25,513 bases of DNA from NCBI GenBank assembly GCA_900543305.1, contig UQQZ01000032.1, forward strand, positions 1 through 25,513. The letters are read 5' to 3'. Each line of letters starts with the position of its first letter. Position 1 is the stretch's first letter. Both the position numbers and the translations under genes were made by a program. The notes under the pieces were generated by a model. It worked only from the letters and a program-made list of their open reading frames with translations, was not told the origin of the DNA and did no database searches. This DNA is from an uncultured Oscillospiraceae bacterium (GTDB lineage: Bacteria; Bacillota; Clostridia; Oscillospirales; Acutalibacteraceae). Below, piece after piece: positions 1-6,134 of this stretch.

Positions 1-509
1 CTGCCAGTGGTCATGGCAGCCATGGCCAGATGAGGAGCTCCATCGTTGCGGACGAAGCACAGAAGCACGTTATTCAAAAGAAAAGCCGGGGAAAAACAGA
101 GGATCACCCGGAGATAGGTGTAGGCCATGTGGTATACCGGTCCGGTGGCGCCAAACAGACGGAGAATGGGCCCTGGCAAAAACCAGGCGGCGGTGAGAAA
201 AATCAGAGCAAAGGCTCCAGTCAGAAAGAGAACCTGAGTGAAAATTTGATAGGTGGCTTTTTTGTTTCCTTGGCTGTGCAAAATCTAATAGCGAGTGCCG
301 CCGCCCATTCCCACCATCAACCCGCTTCCGTTGATGAAGCTGTAGATGGGAATGGCCAGATTCAGAGCCGCCAATCCGTCGGAACCCAGGCTCAGAGAGA
401 CGAAGAAGGTGTCTGCCAGAATATAACAGGAGAGGCCAATCATGCCCAGCACGTTGAGGGAGGTATACCGAAAAAACTCTTTTCTGGGGGAGTGGAGGGG
501 GGAACTCAT
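1..509 (-). pseudogene. MATE-family multidrug exporter, 5' part, interrupted by in-frame TAG
   Basis: This is the N-terminal part of a MATE (multidrug and toxin extrusion) exporter, which would be a membrane Na+/H+-coupled drug antiporter. The first 74 codons read as a MATE N-terminus with TM1 (LNVLGMIGLSCYILADTFFV) and the family's GMGGGTRY stretch. A TAG then interrupts the frame at 285-287. Beyond it the same frame stays open to the window edge and is still clearly MATE (TM segment followed by LRLFGATGPV and then FSPAFLLNNVLL). There is no frameshift, only a single stop. I chose the ATG at 507-509, 8 nt after an AGGTGG site, rather than the GTG at 519-521. This ATG overlaps the upstream gene's stop as ATGA, so translation is probably coupled. 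The gene is either a recent pseudogene, a base error, or read through; as drawn, only 74 residues would be made. It runs off the window. Confidence 0.75.
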
Positions 510-1000
510 GGTTTTGCCCACCTTTGTTTGGCAAGTTCAAGACCTTCTTTCCCGGTCATGTGCTCCACGGTCATTTCCAGCATGAGAAACCGGTTCCAAT
601 TTTCCCGGATCTCCTTTTCCAGATGGGTGGTCTGGGGAGCGTAGCGAAGGGAAAGTGTTTCGATGGCCTGGCAAATGGCAGACTCCTCTTCCAGCAGTTT
701 TACCCGGCCAAATACAATAACGCTGCGATAAGCGGTGGTAAAAGCTTCCGGAAGGACCTCGTCCTGGCCAATTACGCAGAAAGATGCCTTGGGTTCCCGA
801 CGAATGGCGTCCAGCTTATGGCCCTCCGTGGCGCAGTGAAAGTAGAGATGTCCTTGGGCGTAAACATAGCTGAGGGGAACGCCGTAGGGATAACCGTCAT
901 CTCCCAGGAGAGACAGAACGCCGGAAGTACCTTCCCGCAGTATGGTTTCCGCTTCCTCTTGAGGGAGCTGCTGTCTTTTTCTTCTCATATCCCGAAACAT
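506..1000 (-). CDS. PNPOx-like flavin-binding protein of the NimA (5-nitroimidazole resistance) type
   Basis: This 164-aa protein belongs to the pyridoxamine 5'-phosphate oxidase-like split-barrel family, close to the NimA-type nitroimidazole reductases. The family binds FMN or a related flavin, and Nim members reduce nitro drugs to harmless amines. Visible signatures are an N-terminal MRRKRQQLPQEEA stretch, the first barrel strands around residues 27-56 (GVLSLLGDDGYPYGVPLSYV), FHCATEGHKLDAI at 55-67, where the Nim-type histidine lies, and a conserved Arg/Val strand AYRSVIVFGRV near 90-100. The start has a strong AGGAGG site 8 nt upstream. The stop overlaps the MATE start by ATGA, so the two form one operon with its own promoter and a structured leader. 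Family membership is firm; nitroimidazole resistance itself is not, because many homologues have other or unknown substrates. Confidence 0.85.
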   Translation of the reverse strand: MFRDMRRKRQQLPQEEAETILREGTSGVLSLLGDDGYPYGVPLSYVYAQGHLYFHCATEGHKLDAIRREPKASFCVIGQDEVLPEAFTTAYRSVIVFGRVKLLEEESAICQAIETLSLRYAPQTTHLEKEIRENWNRFLMLEMTVEHMTGKEGLELAKQRWAKP

Positions 1001-1130
1001 AGTAGATTCCTCCTTGCACCTGCCATCCAGTCAACAAAAAAAGTATTGGTTTTCGCGTCTCCAATGGCCTATGGACGCGAATCCAATGCTTTTCAGCTTA
1101 CCCGGCGGCAAGCATTCCTTATCAAATTCT
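1001..1130 (-). promoter_or_regulatory. Structured 5' leader of the nim/MATE operon: candidate transcription attenuator, possibly guanidine-IV (mepA) riboswitch
   Basis: Between the promoter (1137-1165) and the nim start lies a leader of about 130 nt that can fold in two exclusive ways. Reading the minus strand, a first hairpin (GCUUGCC pairing with GGGUAAGC, loop rich in GCC) is followed by a long hairpin ending in a U7 run. The sequence AAUGCUU just 5' of and overlapping the first hairpin is complementary to AAGCAUU, which forms the 5' arm of the terminator, so it can act as antiterminator. The loop GCC could also kiss GGC in the terminator loop. Guanidine-IV (mepA motif) riboswitches are known upstream of clostridial MATE genes, use two hairpins with a loop-loop contact, and act at a terminator. 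I could not check the published consensus, so the class is inference; attenuator architecture is what I see. Confidence 0.6.
1036..1094 (-). terminator. Intrinsic terminator inside the nim/MATE leader
   Basis: On the minus strand the arms AAAAGCATTGG...TTCGCGTC and GACGCGAA...CCAATACTTTT pair over about 19 positions with one bulge and one G-U. They are followed immediately by seven T residues (1036-1042). It sits downstream of the nim promoter but upstream of its ribosome site, so it would terminate transcription prematurely unless overridden. It may also catch read-through from the ABC exporter operon. Confidence 0.75.
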
Positions 1131-1136
1131 GGAGAG

Positions 1137-1165
1137 ATTGTAGCACACCCTCATTTTCTTGTCAA
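1137..1165 (-). promoter_or_regulatory. Sigma-A promoter for nim/MATE operon
   Basis: A perfect -35 TTGACA (1160-1165) and a near-perfect -10 TACAAT (1137-1142) are separated by exactly 17 bp on the minus strand. It starts just 20 bp after the stop codon of the ABC permease gene, so the nim/MATE pair has its own transcript rather than depending on the upstream ABC operon. Confidence 0.85.
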
Positions 1166-1185
1166 GCAAAAAATCGAGGAAAAAA

Positions 1186-2778
1186 TTACCGGTTGTTGAG
1201 TTCCGCGTATTGGAGAAGATTCCGGCAGAGCCACAAAACCACCACGGCAATCGCCACATTGACACCGGACATCCCTGCCAAAGCCATCTCCATAGCCCAG
1301 ACAGGAACCAATATGGAGAGAACCACACCTACTACGATGCCGGGAACCGTCATCAGGGCAAGAGCCAGGAAATAGAACAGGAAAATCAGGGTTTTGGAGG
1401 ACACCATGCCAAAGACCCGTTCCACCAGCACGTTGCCGGCGGTAAACAGCAGGGCGAAGGTAACCCGAGCCACTATGCACATGGTAATTTCCAAGGGGGA
1501 CGCTCCCAGAATGGCGCCCACAAGGAGAAAGATCAACAGGGCCTCCCAGACTTCCGAAATCAAAGTTTCCTTCAGAGCGTACAGAAGTTTTTTCAGGGGC
1601 GGTTCCGGTACCAAATAGATGTAAGGCTTGATCAGTTCCCGGTTAAACCGGCCCAGTGCCACGGTAAACAGCTGCATGTAGGTGGCCATGGAAAACACGG
1701 CGATGATGCCCCCGTCTTTCATAAAGAAGGAAACCCCGACGATGATGGCCGCAAAGATCAAGGACATATTGGACAGGAAAAATACTCCAGACCGGCGGTT
1801 TTCCACCCGGTGTTTGTAGTAGAAGGCGCTGGCGCCCCAGCCTTTTCCCAGGCCGGTTTTTCCCACCCGCACATGCTTGGGAACCACCTCGTTGAGCTGT
1901 CCTTCTTTTTGGGCGGTTATGGCAGATTGCGCCACCTCGGCAGTTGCCAGAACATCCTCGTAGTAGTTGTTCTTGCAGGTGAGGATCAAGGCCAGCAGCA
2001 CCCCCAGCAGGATAATCAGAAGCAGGGCAAAGAGGCCGACCATGGCCCAATCTCCGGAAAGAATTCCTCCGATCAGCCCGGCGGACCAGCCGGAAACGGG
2101 GAAGAGAATGCCTGGAAGGGTGGAGAAGAATTTTGCCCCCGCCGCCAGGGCGGGTTCATAGCTGCCTCCCCCTGCCAGGTCCATCAGCTCTTTTTGGCAG
2201 GAGAGCAGGGCCCATGCTACAAACGCCAGGGTAATGGCCAGCACGCAATAGCGAACACCCTTGGCAGCTTTTTCGTTGCCGCTGGTGCGGGTGTAGGCTG
2301 CCATGGCGGAAATTTGGGCAAAGAACAACGTGATGGCATAGCCCACTACGATCAGGACCAATCCTCCCACTGTGACCCCATACACTCCATGGAGCCAGGA
2401 ATACTGAAACAGCAGGAAGAATCCCAGAATCAGGGACAATCCCAATTGCCTTGCCAGCCCGTAAAACAAAATCCGGTTGGAGCTGAGGGGGGCCGGAAAC
2501 AGCAGGGTCACGTCGGACAGAGTAAACATGGGGTTATTGGTCGTGCTGCCGGAATAGAACACCATCAGGAACATAAAGGAGTAAAACAAGGTCATGATGG
2601 AGACCAGTTCGGAAAAATCCCGGAACTCCCCGGTTTCCATGGAATTGCCGGAAAAGGCGGACAGGGCAAAAATTGCCACCAGGAAGAGGGCGTAAATCAA
2701 TTTGGCGGGGCTCTTGACCACCCCGATCAGCTGGTTTTTCAGCTTGACGGCGGTGAGGTAAATGAGAGGGCTTTTCAT
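1186..2778 (-). CDS. ABC exporter permease (putative ABC_export family, 530 aa)
   Basis: This is a polytopic membrane protein of 530 residues, the likely membrane subunit of an ABC-type exporter. It begins with a short cytoplasmic end (KSPLIYLTAVKLKNQLIGVVK), and then shows many hydrophobic spans, for example LIYALFLVAIFALSAF near 27-42, a pair around 58-78, a run around 160-200, and C-terminal spans containing LFYFLALALMTVPGIVVGVV and VNVAIAVVVLWL. Its length and N-terminus resemble the large Firmicutes permeases annotated as putative ABC exporter rather than short ABC-2 permeases. The ATG (2776-2778) overlaps the stop of the ATPase gene as ATGA, so the two are coupled and surely work as a complex. 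The substrate is unknown. It ends 20 bp before the nim/MATE promoter with no terminator of its own between them. Confidence 0.8.
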   Translation of the reverse strand: MKSPLIYLTAVKLKNQLIGVVKSPAKLIYALFLVAIFALSAFSGNSMETGEFRDFSELVSIMTLFYSFMFLMVFYSGSTTNNPMFTLSDVTLLFPAPLSSNRILFYGLARQLGLSLILGFFLLFQYSWLHGVYGVTVGGLVLIVVGYAITLFFAQISAMAAYTRTSGNEKAAKGVRYCVLAITLAFVAWALLSCQKELMDLAGGGSYEPALAAGAKFFSTLPGILFPVSGWSAGLIGGILSGDWAMVGLFALLLIILLGVLLALILTCKNNYYEDVLATAEVAQSAITAQKEGQLNEVVPKHVRVGKTGLGKGWGASAFYYKHRVENRRSGVFFLSNMSLIFAAIIVGVSFFMKDGGIIAVFSMATYMQLFTVALGRFNRELIKPYIYLVPEPPLKKLLYALKETLISEVWEALLIFLLVGAILGASPLEITMCIVARVTFALLFTAGNVLVERVFGMVSSKTLIFLFYFLALALMTVPGIVVGVVLSILVPVWAMEMALAGMSGVNVAIAVVVLWLCRNLLQYAELNNR

Positions 2779-3491
2779 TTGGTTTCCTCCGTACCGGGAT
2801 TGTGGGTCCCTTCGGTAATCTGGAAGAACAGGTCTTCCAGGCTTTGGCTTTCACTGCCGTCGTTGACCATGGTGGCGGCAAACCGTCCGTTCATCATGAT
2901 GTTGGCCACATCCCAATAATCTTCCACACTGTCGATCATGTGGGTGGAAATCAACACTGTAGCGCCGCTGGCTTTCAATTCCCGGAAGATCTGCTTGAGC
3001 TCCTTGATGGCATGGGGATCCAGGCCTACCAGGGGCTCGTCGAAAATGACCACCTGGGGCTTGTGGATCAAGGCGCAGCAGATGGAAAGCTTTTGCTGCA
3101 TGCCCTTGGAAAGCTCTTTGCCCAGCTTATTTTTCTTGTCTTCCAGCTCCAGCCGTTCCAACAGGGATTGGGCATAGGATTCATCCTCTACCCGGTAGGC
3201 CCGGCGGATAAACTCCAGATGCTCTTCCACGGTGAGCAGGTCATACACCGCAGGCATTTCGGGAATGTATCCCAGCTGCCGTTTGGCGTCCAGTGAGGTG
3301 TTGACGAATCCGTTGATCTCGATCCGTCCCGTAAACCGCAGCAGGCCGGTGATGCATTTGATGATGGTGGATTTTCCTGCACCGTTGGGTCCCAGCAGGA
3401 TGCCGATCTGTCCGTCGCCCACGGCAAAGCTGATGTTGTCGTTGGCCAAGGTCTTGCCATATTTCTTGGTCACACCGCTGATGGATAACAT
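2775..3491 (-). CDS. ABC transporter ATP-binding protein
   Basis: This 238-aa cytoplasmic ATPase should power the permease encoded directly downstream. Motifs in order are Walker A GPNGAGKST (34-42), a YIPEMP stretch at 75-80 where the Q-loop glutamine is replaced by glutamate as is common in ABC-2-type exporters, the signature LSKGMQQKL (128-136), Walker B VVIFDEP (147-153), the D-loop LVGLDP and the H-loop histidine H184. I start at the ATG of MLSISGV (3489-3491), which has GGAGGG 9 nt upstream. A longer reading frame of 25 more codons exists but its start lies over the promoter -10, so it is not used. The promoter and two palindromes lie just upstream. Confidence 0.9.
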   Translation of the reverse strand: MLSISGVTKKYGKTLANDNISFAVGDGQIGILLGPNGAGKSTIIKCITGLLRFTGRIEINGFVNTSLDAKRQLGYIPEMPAVYDLLTVEEHLEFIRRAYRVEDESYAQSLLERLELEDKKNKLGKELSKGMQQKLSICCALIHKPQVVIFDEPLVGLDPHAIKELKQIFRELKASGATVLISTHMIDSVEDYWDVANIMMNGRFAATMVNDGSESQSLEDLFFQITEGTHNPGTEETK

Positions 3492-3533
3492 AATGTAGCT
3501 CCCTCCATAAATCTCACAAATTCGGACGGCCTC

Positions 3534-3562
3534 ATTGTAACCGATTCGTGAACTTCCTGCAA
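3534..3562 (-). promoter_or_regulatory. Candidate promoter of ABC exporter operon
   Basis: On the minus strand TACAAT (3534-3539) lies 17 bp from TTGCAG (3557-3562), a moderate -35. The -35 is embedded in the palindrome at 3554-3576, which would let a bound repressor or activator control access by RNA polymerase. Confidence 0.6.
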
Positions 3563-3576
3563 CCAACTTGCAGGAA
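3554..3576. promoter_or_regulatory. Palindrome overlapping the ABC operon -35, candidate operator
   Basis: TTCCTGCAA (3554-3562) and TTGCAGGAA (3568-3576) form a perfect 9-bp inverted repeat around a 5-bp centre. Its position across the -35 of the ABC exporter promoter fits a transcription-factor site. No regulator gene is part of the ABC operon; the Crp/Fnr gene immediately upstream is one candidate, but the sequence does not resemble the classical Fnr or Crp box. Confidence 0.5.
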
Positions 3577-3578
3577 CC

Positions 3579-3604
3579 TTAAGATTTTCGACAGAAAATC
3601 TTAA
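3579..3604. repeat. Perfect 11-bp inverted repeat upstream of ABC operon promoter
   Basis: TTAAGATTTTC (3579-3589) and GAAAATCTTAA (3594-3604) are perfect inverted repeats around GACA. The arms are AT-rich and lack a T-run, so this is not a typical terminator. It lies just upstream of the ABC promoter's -35 and is more likely a second protein-binding site or an upstream element. Confidence 0.5.
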
Positions 3605-3633
3605 TCCACTTTTGAAAAGCGGAGGGGAAAACA

Positions 3634-3682
3634 AAAAACGCCCTCCCAAATTGCAACTTTCAGCAAAAGAGAGGACGTTTTT
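3634..3682 (-). terminator. Terminator after the Crp/Fnr gene
   Basis: Arms AAAAACGCCCTC (from 3635) and GAGGACGTTTTT (to 3682) pair with a single mismatch. On the minus strand the hairpin is followed by a T-rich run (TTTTTTGTTTT), so it ends the transcript of the upstream regulator gene before the ABC operon promoter. Confidence 0.65.
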
Positions 3683-3713
3683 AAGGGAGGAAGAAGGCAA
3701 GGACAGAGGTCTT

Positions 3714-4391
3714 TCACTTCCAGCTGGCAGAGCACAGGTCAGCCCGGAAAGAGACTTTTCTGCCGGAGACCTCTAGGAAGCCTTCCTCTTTCAGCTTTTT
3801 CAATTCCCGCATCATGGCGCTTCGGTCGGTGCAGAGGTAATCGGCCAATGCGCTGAGGGAAAAAGGCAAGGTAAAACTCATGTTTTTTTCCCGGGCGGCG
3901 CAAATGCGAAAATAACACAACAGCTTTTCCCGGATGGTGCGGCAGGAGAGAACCTCTACCCGTTCGCTGAGATCAAAGGCTTTTCGGGAGATGAGTCCCA
4001 GTAAGTTTTCCAACAGCTTCCGGTGGCAGGAACAGGAATGGCTGCAGGGGGAGGTCAATTGAGACTGAGGCAGGAAGACGATGACGCAGGGAGTTTCGCA
4101 TACCAGGGTAACACTGTCACAAGGCAGGCTGGAGAAAGCAATCAGCTCTCCAAAAACGCCGCCTTTTCCAAGCCGTTCCAAAACGGTCCTGGTGCCCGAA
4201 GCCTCGATCTTGACCAGGGCGGCTTGGCCTTCTTGAATAATGCCCAGCGTTTGTCCAGTCCCTTTTCCGTAGGTGTAAGCGATGTCCCCTTCCTGAAAAG
4301 AGCGAGGAGGGGCGTGAAAACAATCCAGCATGTGAAGGCATTCCCCTTCCTCCATGCCGGAAAAGAGGGGAAATTCGGTGAGTTGACTCAT
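3714..4391 (-). CDS. Crp/Fnr-family transcriptional regulator, cysteine-rich
   Basis: This 225-aa protein has the Crp/Fnr layout: an N-terminal cyclic-nucleotide-type beta barrel (about 10-112, with LGKGGVFGELIAF at 74-86), a dimer helix (about 123-150), and a C-terminal winged helix with SALADYLCTDRSAMMRELKKLKEEG (180-204) as the helix-turn-helix. It carries 13 cysteines, including C116-x3-C120-x-C122 just ahead of the dimer helix and C91, C98 and C102 in the barrel. Such cysteines could hold an iron-sulfur cluster or heme, or act as thiol switches, which would make it a redox or gas sensor; that is inference, since the arrangement is not the classical N-terminal Fnr motif. The ATG has an AAAGGTG site. 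It diverges from the 61-aa gene at 4495, a likely target. Confidence 0.85.
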   Translation of the reverse strand: MSQLTEFPLFSGMEEGECLHMLDCFHAPPRSFQEGDIAYTYGKGTGQTLGIIQEGQAALVKIEASGTRTVLERLGKGGVFGELIAFSSLPCDSVTLVCETPCVIVFLPQSQLTSPCSHSCSCHRKLLENLLGLISRKAFDLSERVEVLSCRTIREKLLCYFRICAAREKNMSFTLPFSLSALADYLCTDRSAMMRELKKLKEEGFLEVSGRKVSFRADLCSASWK

Positions 4392-4494
4392 GAAAGTGAC
4401 ACCTTTCTGAAAGAGAATAGCAGGGGAATGTATGGAAATCCCAGTTGCGGGGCATACTGGAACAGAGACATTCCATCAGGAAGGAGGAATACCC

Positions 4495-4680
4495 ATGCCC
4501 CATCCCAGCAAAATGGACAAGGAAGCCCAAGCATATTTTAACGCATTGCCTCCGGCCCTTCAGGAGCAGCTCATGCAGAGCGCCGCAGACTTGACCACTA
4601 AGGAAGAGCTGCGCCGGTACTGCACCAACCTGTTGGGGAGAGCAATCCCAGATCCGGAGAGCTCTTTTACAGCGCATTGA
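4495..4680 (+). CDS. Small conserved-type hypothetical protein, 61 aa
   Basis: I do not recognise a named family. The 61-residue product is soluble and mostly helical in character, with a PPALQEQLMQSAADLTTKEEL stretch, no signal peptide and no membrane span. The start is the ATG at 4495, which follows a strong AAGGAGG 7 nt upstream; an upstream in-frame ATG at 4432 has no such site. The gene diverges from the Crp/Fnr regulator across 103 bp and is closed by a GC-rich hairpin, so it looks like a real monocistronic gene. Its position suggests control by, or partnership with, the regulator, but no function can be assigned. Confidence 0.7.
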   Translation: MPHPSKMDKEAQAYFNALPPALQEQLMQSAADLTTKEELRRYCTNLLGRAIPDPESSFTAH

Positions 4681-4685
4681 CAACA

Positions 4686-4710
4686 GAGGCCGCGGGAATC
4701 CCGCGGCCTC
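4686..4710. terminator. Bidirectional GC-rich hairpin between convergent genes
   Basis: GAGGCCGCGGG (4686-4696) and CCCGCGGCCTC (4700-4710) form a perfect 11-bp stem with a 3-nt AAT loop. It lies between the converging 61-aa gene and MATE gene. Neither side has a clear T-run, so termination is inferred from its position and great stability. Confidence 0.65.
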
Positions 4711-4723
4711 ATCCATTGCAGGT

Positions 4724-6130
4724 TTAGGAAGTTTTCTTTCGGTCCCGGAGATTTTTTCTGGCCCAAATCAGGAAAGAGACAGTGGTGGTGGAAGCGGCCA
4801 AAATGTCGGCAATGGGTTCCGCCAGAAAAACACCGAAGAGCTTGTCTTCAAAGAAGAAGGGAAGAATGTAGATCAAGGGAATCAGCAGGACAATTTTCCG
4901 GAGCAAAGCCAGCAAAAGAGACACTTTTGCCTGACCCAGGGCCAGAAAAGACTGTTGGAAGCCGGTTTGGGCCCCGAAGGCGAAGCAGCCAAACAAGAAG
5001 ATTCTGGCGGCCCAGACTGCGGTGTCGATCAATTGGGGATCGCTGGTGAAAATACCCACAAAAACCTGGGGGATCAGCATGATACACAGCCAGAAAAGAA
5101 TGCTGTAGCTCAAAGTGCAGGTGAGAAGAAGCCGGACAGATTTCCGGACCCGGTCCATGTTGCGGGCACCGTAGTTGAAACTGGTGATGGGCTGGGCACC
5201 CTGTGTCAACCCCTGGAGGGGCAGATTGATCACCTGCATGATGCTGGCGATCACCGTGTAGGCTCCCACGGCAACATCTCCGCCATAGCGCAGCAGGGAG
5301 GTGTTGAGAACCACGCTTAAGAGGCTTTCCGTGCTCTGCATGATGAAGGGAGATACACCCAGGGCAAGAACAGGCAGCAGAATTTTCAGCCGGGGGACCA
5401 TGCAGGAGGCCTTGATTTTCAAGGTGGTGCGTTTGCCTAGCAGGAAGAAAAGTACCCACAGAGCAGAGACGGCTTGGGAAAGCACAGTGGCAATAGCCGC
5501 CCCTTGGACACCCATGCCGAAAACAAAAATAAAGAGGGGATCCAGAGCAATATTGAGAATAGCGCCGATCACCACAGTGAGCATGCTGGTTTTGGCAAAG
5601 CCCTGAGAGGTGATGAACATATTCATGCCCAAGGCGATTTGAACAAATACCGTGCCGCACACATAAATGCCCATGTAGTCAGTGGCATAGCCGATGGTGT
5701 TTTCGCTGGCGCCAAAGGCCCAGAGAATGGGTTCCTGGAAGATCAGGAAAATGGCGGTGAGCACCGCGGAAAGGAGCAGCAGGGTGATAAAACAGTTGCC
5801 GAGAATCTGTTCGGCTTTTTTGTGGTTGCCCTCGCCCATGGCGATAGAAGCCCGAGGTGCACCGCCCATGGCAACCAAAGAACTGAAGGCACTGATCAAG
5901 GTGATGATGGGGAAGGTGATGCCCACACCGGTCAGGGCGGCGGTACCAATCTCCGGAATATGGCCGATAAAAATCCGGTCCACAATGTTGTAGAGCATAT
6001 TCACCACCTGGGCGGTGATGGCGGGGACAGCCAGGGAAAACAGAAGCTTTCCGATACTGGCAGTCCCCAGAGCGTTCTCCGGGGATTGGTGCTCTTGGGC
6101 GGCAGTTTCCTTTGGGGGGGATTGGTTCAT
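4724..6130 (-). CDS. MATE-family efflux transporter (468 aa, intact)
   Basis: This is a full-length MATE exporter expected to have 12 membrane spans and to expel drugs or other small organic compounds in exchange for Na+ or H+. The N-terminus is charged and polar (about 1-25). The first span follows with LLFSLAVPAITAQVVNMLYN and the family motif NIVDRIFIGHIPEIGTAALTGVG. The second half contains the repeat counterpart, with QGLTQGAQPITSFNYGA near the middle-loop motif typical of MATE proteins. The length of 468 residues is normal. I start at the ATG 6128-6130, 4 nt after the stop of the CorC-like gene, with AGAGGAAG upstream; a longer in-frame extension would overlap that gene by about 60 nt. 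It is the second gene of a two-gene operon and ends at a bidirectional hairpin. Confidence 0.9.
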   Translation of the reverse strand: MNQSPPKETAAQEHQSPENALGTASIGKLLFSLAVPAITAQVVNMLYNIVDRIFIGHIPEIGTAALTGVGITFPIITLISAFSSLVAMGGAPRASIAMGEGNHKKAEQILGNCFITLLLLSAVLTAIFLIFQEPILWAFGASENTIGYATDYMGIYVCGTVFVQIALGMNMFITSQGFAKTSMLTVVIGAILNIALDPLFIFVFGMGVQGAAIATVLSQAVSALWVLFFLLGKRTTLKIKASCMVPRLKILLPVLALGVSPFIMQSTESLLSVVLNTSLLRYGGDVAVGAYTVIASIMQVINLPLQGLTQGAQPITSFNYGARNMDRVRKSVRLLLTCTLSYSILFWLCIMLIPQVFVGIFTSDPQLIDTAVWAARIFLFGCFAFGAQTGFQQSFLALGQAKVSLLLALLRKIVLLIPLIYILPFFFEDKLFGVFLAEPIADILAASTTTVSFLIWARKNLRDRKKTS

Positions 6131-6134
6131 AGTA

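Noticed and set aside
1159..2919. 586-codon plus-strand open frame opposite the ABC genes
   Set aside because: It is antisense to well-supported ABC exporter genes, has low-complexity His/Gln/Gly-rich composition, no ribosome site and no family resemblance.
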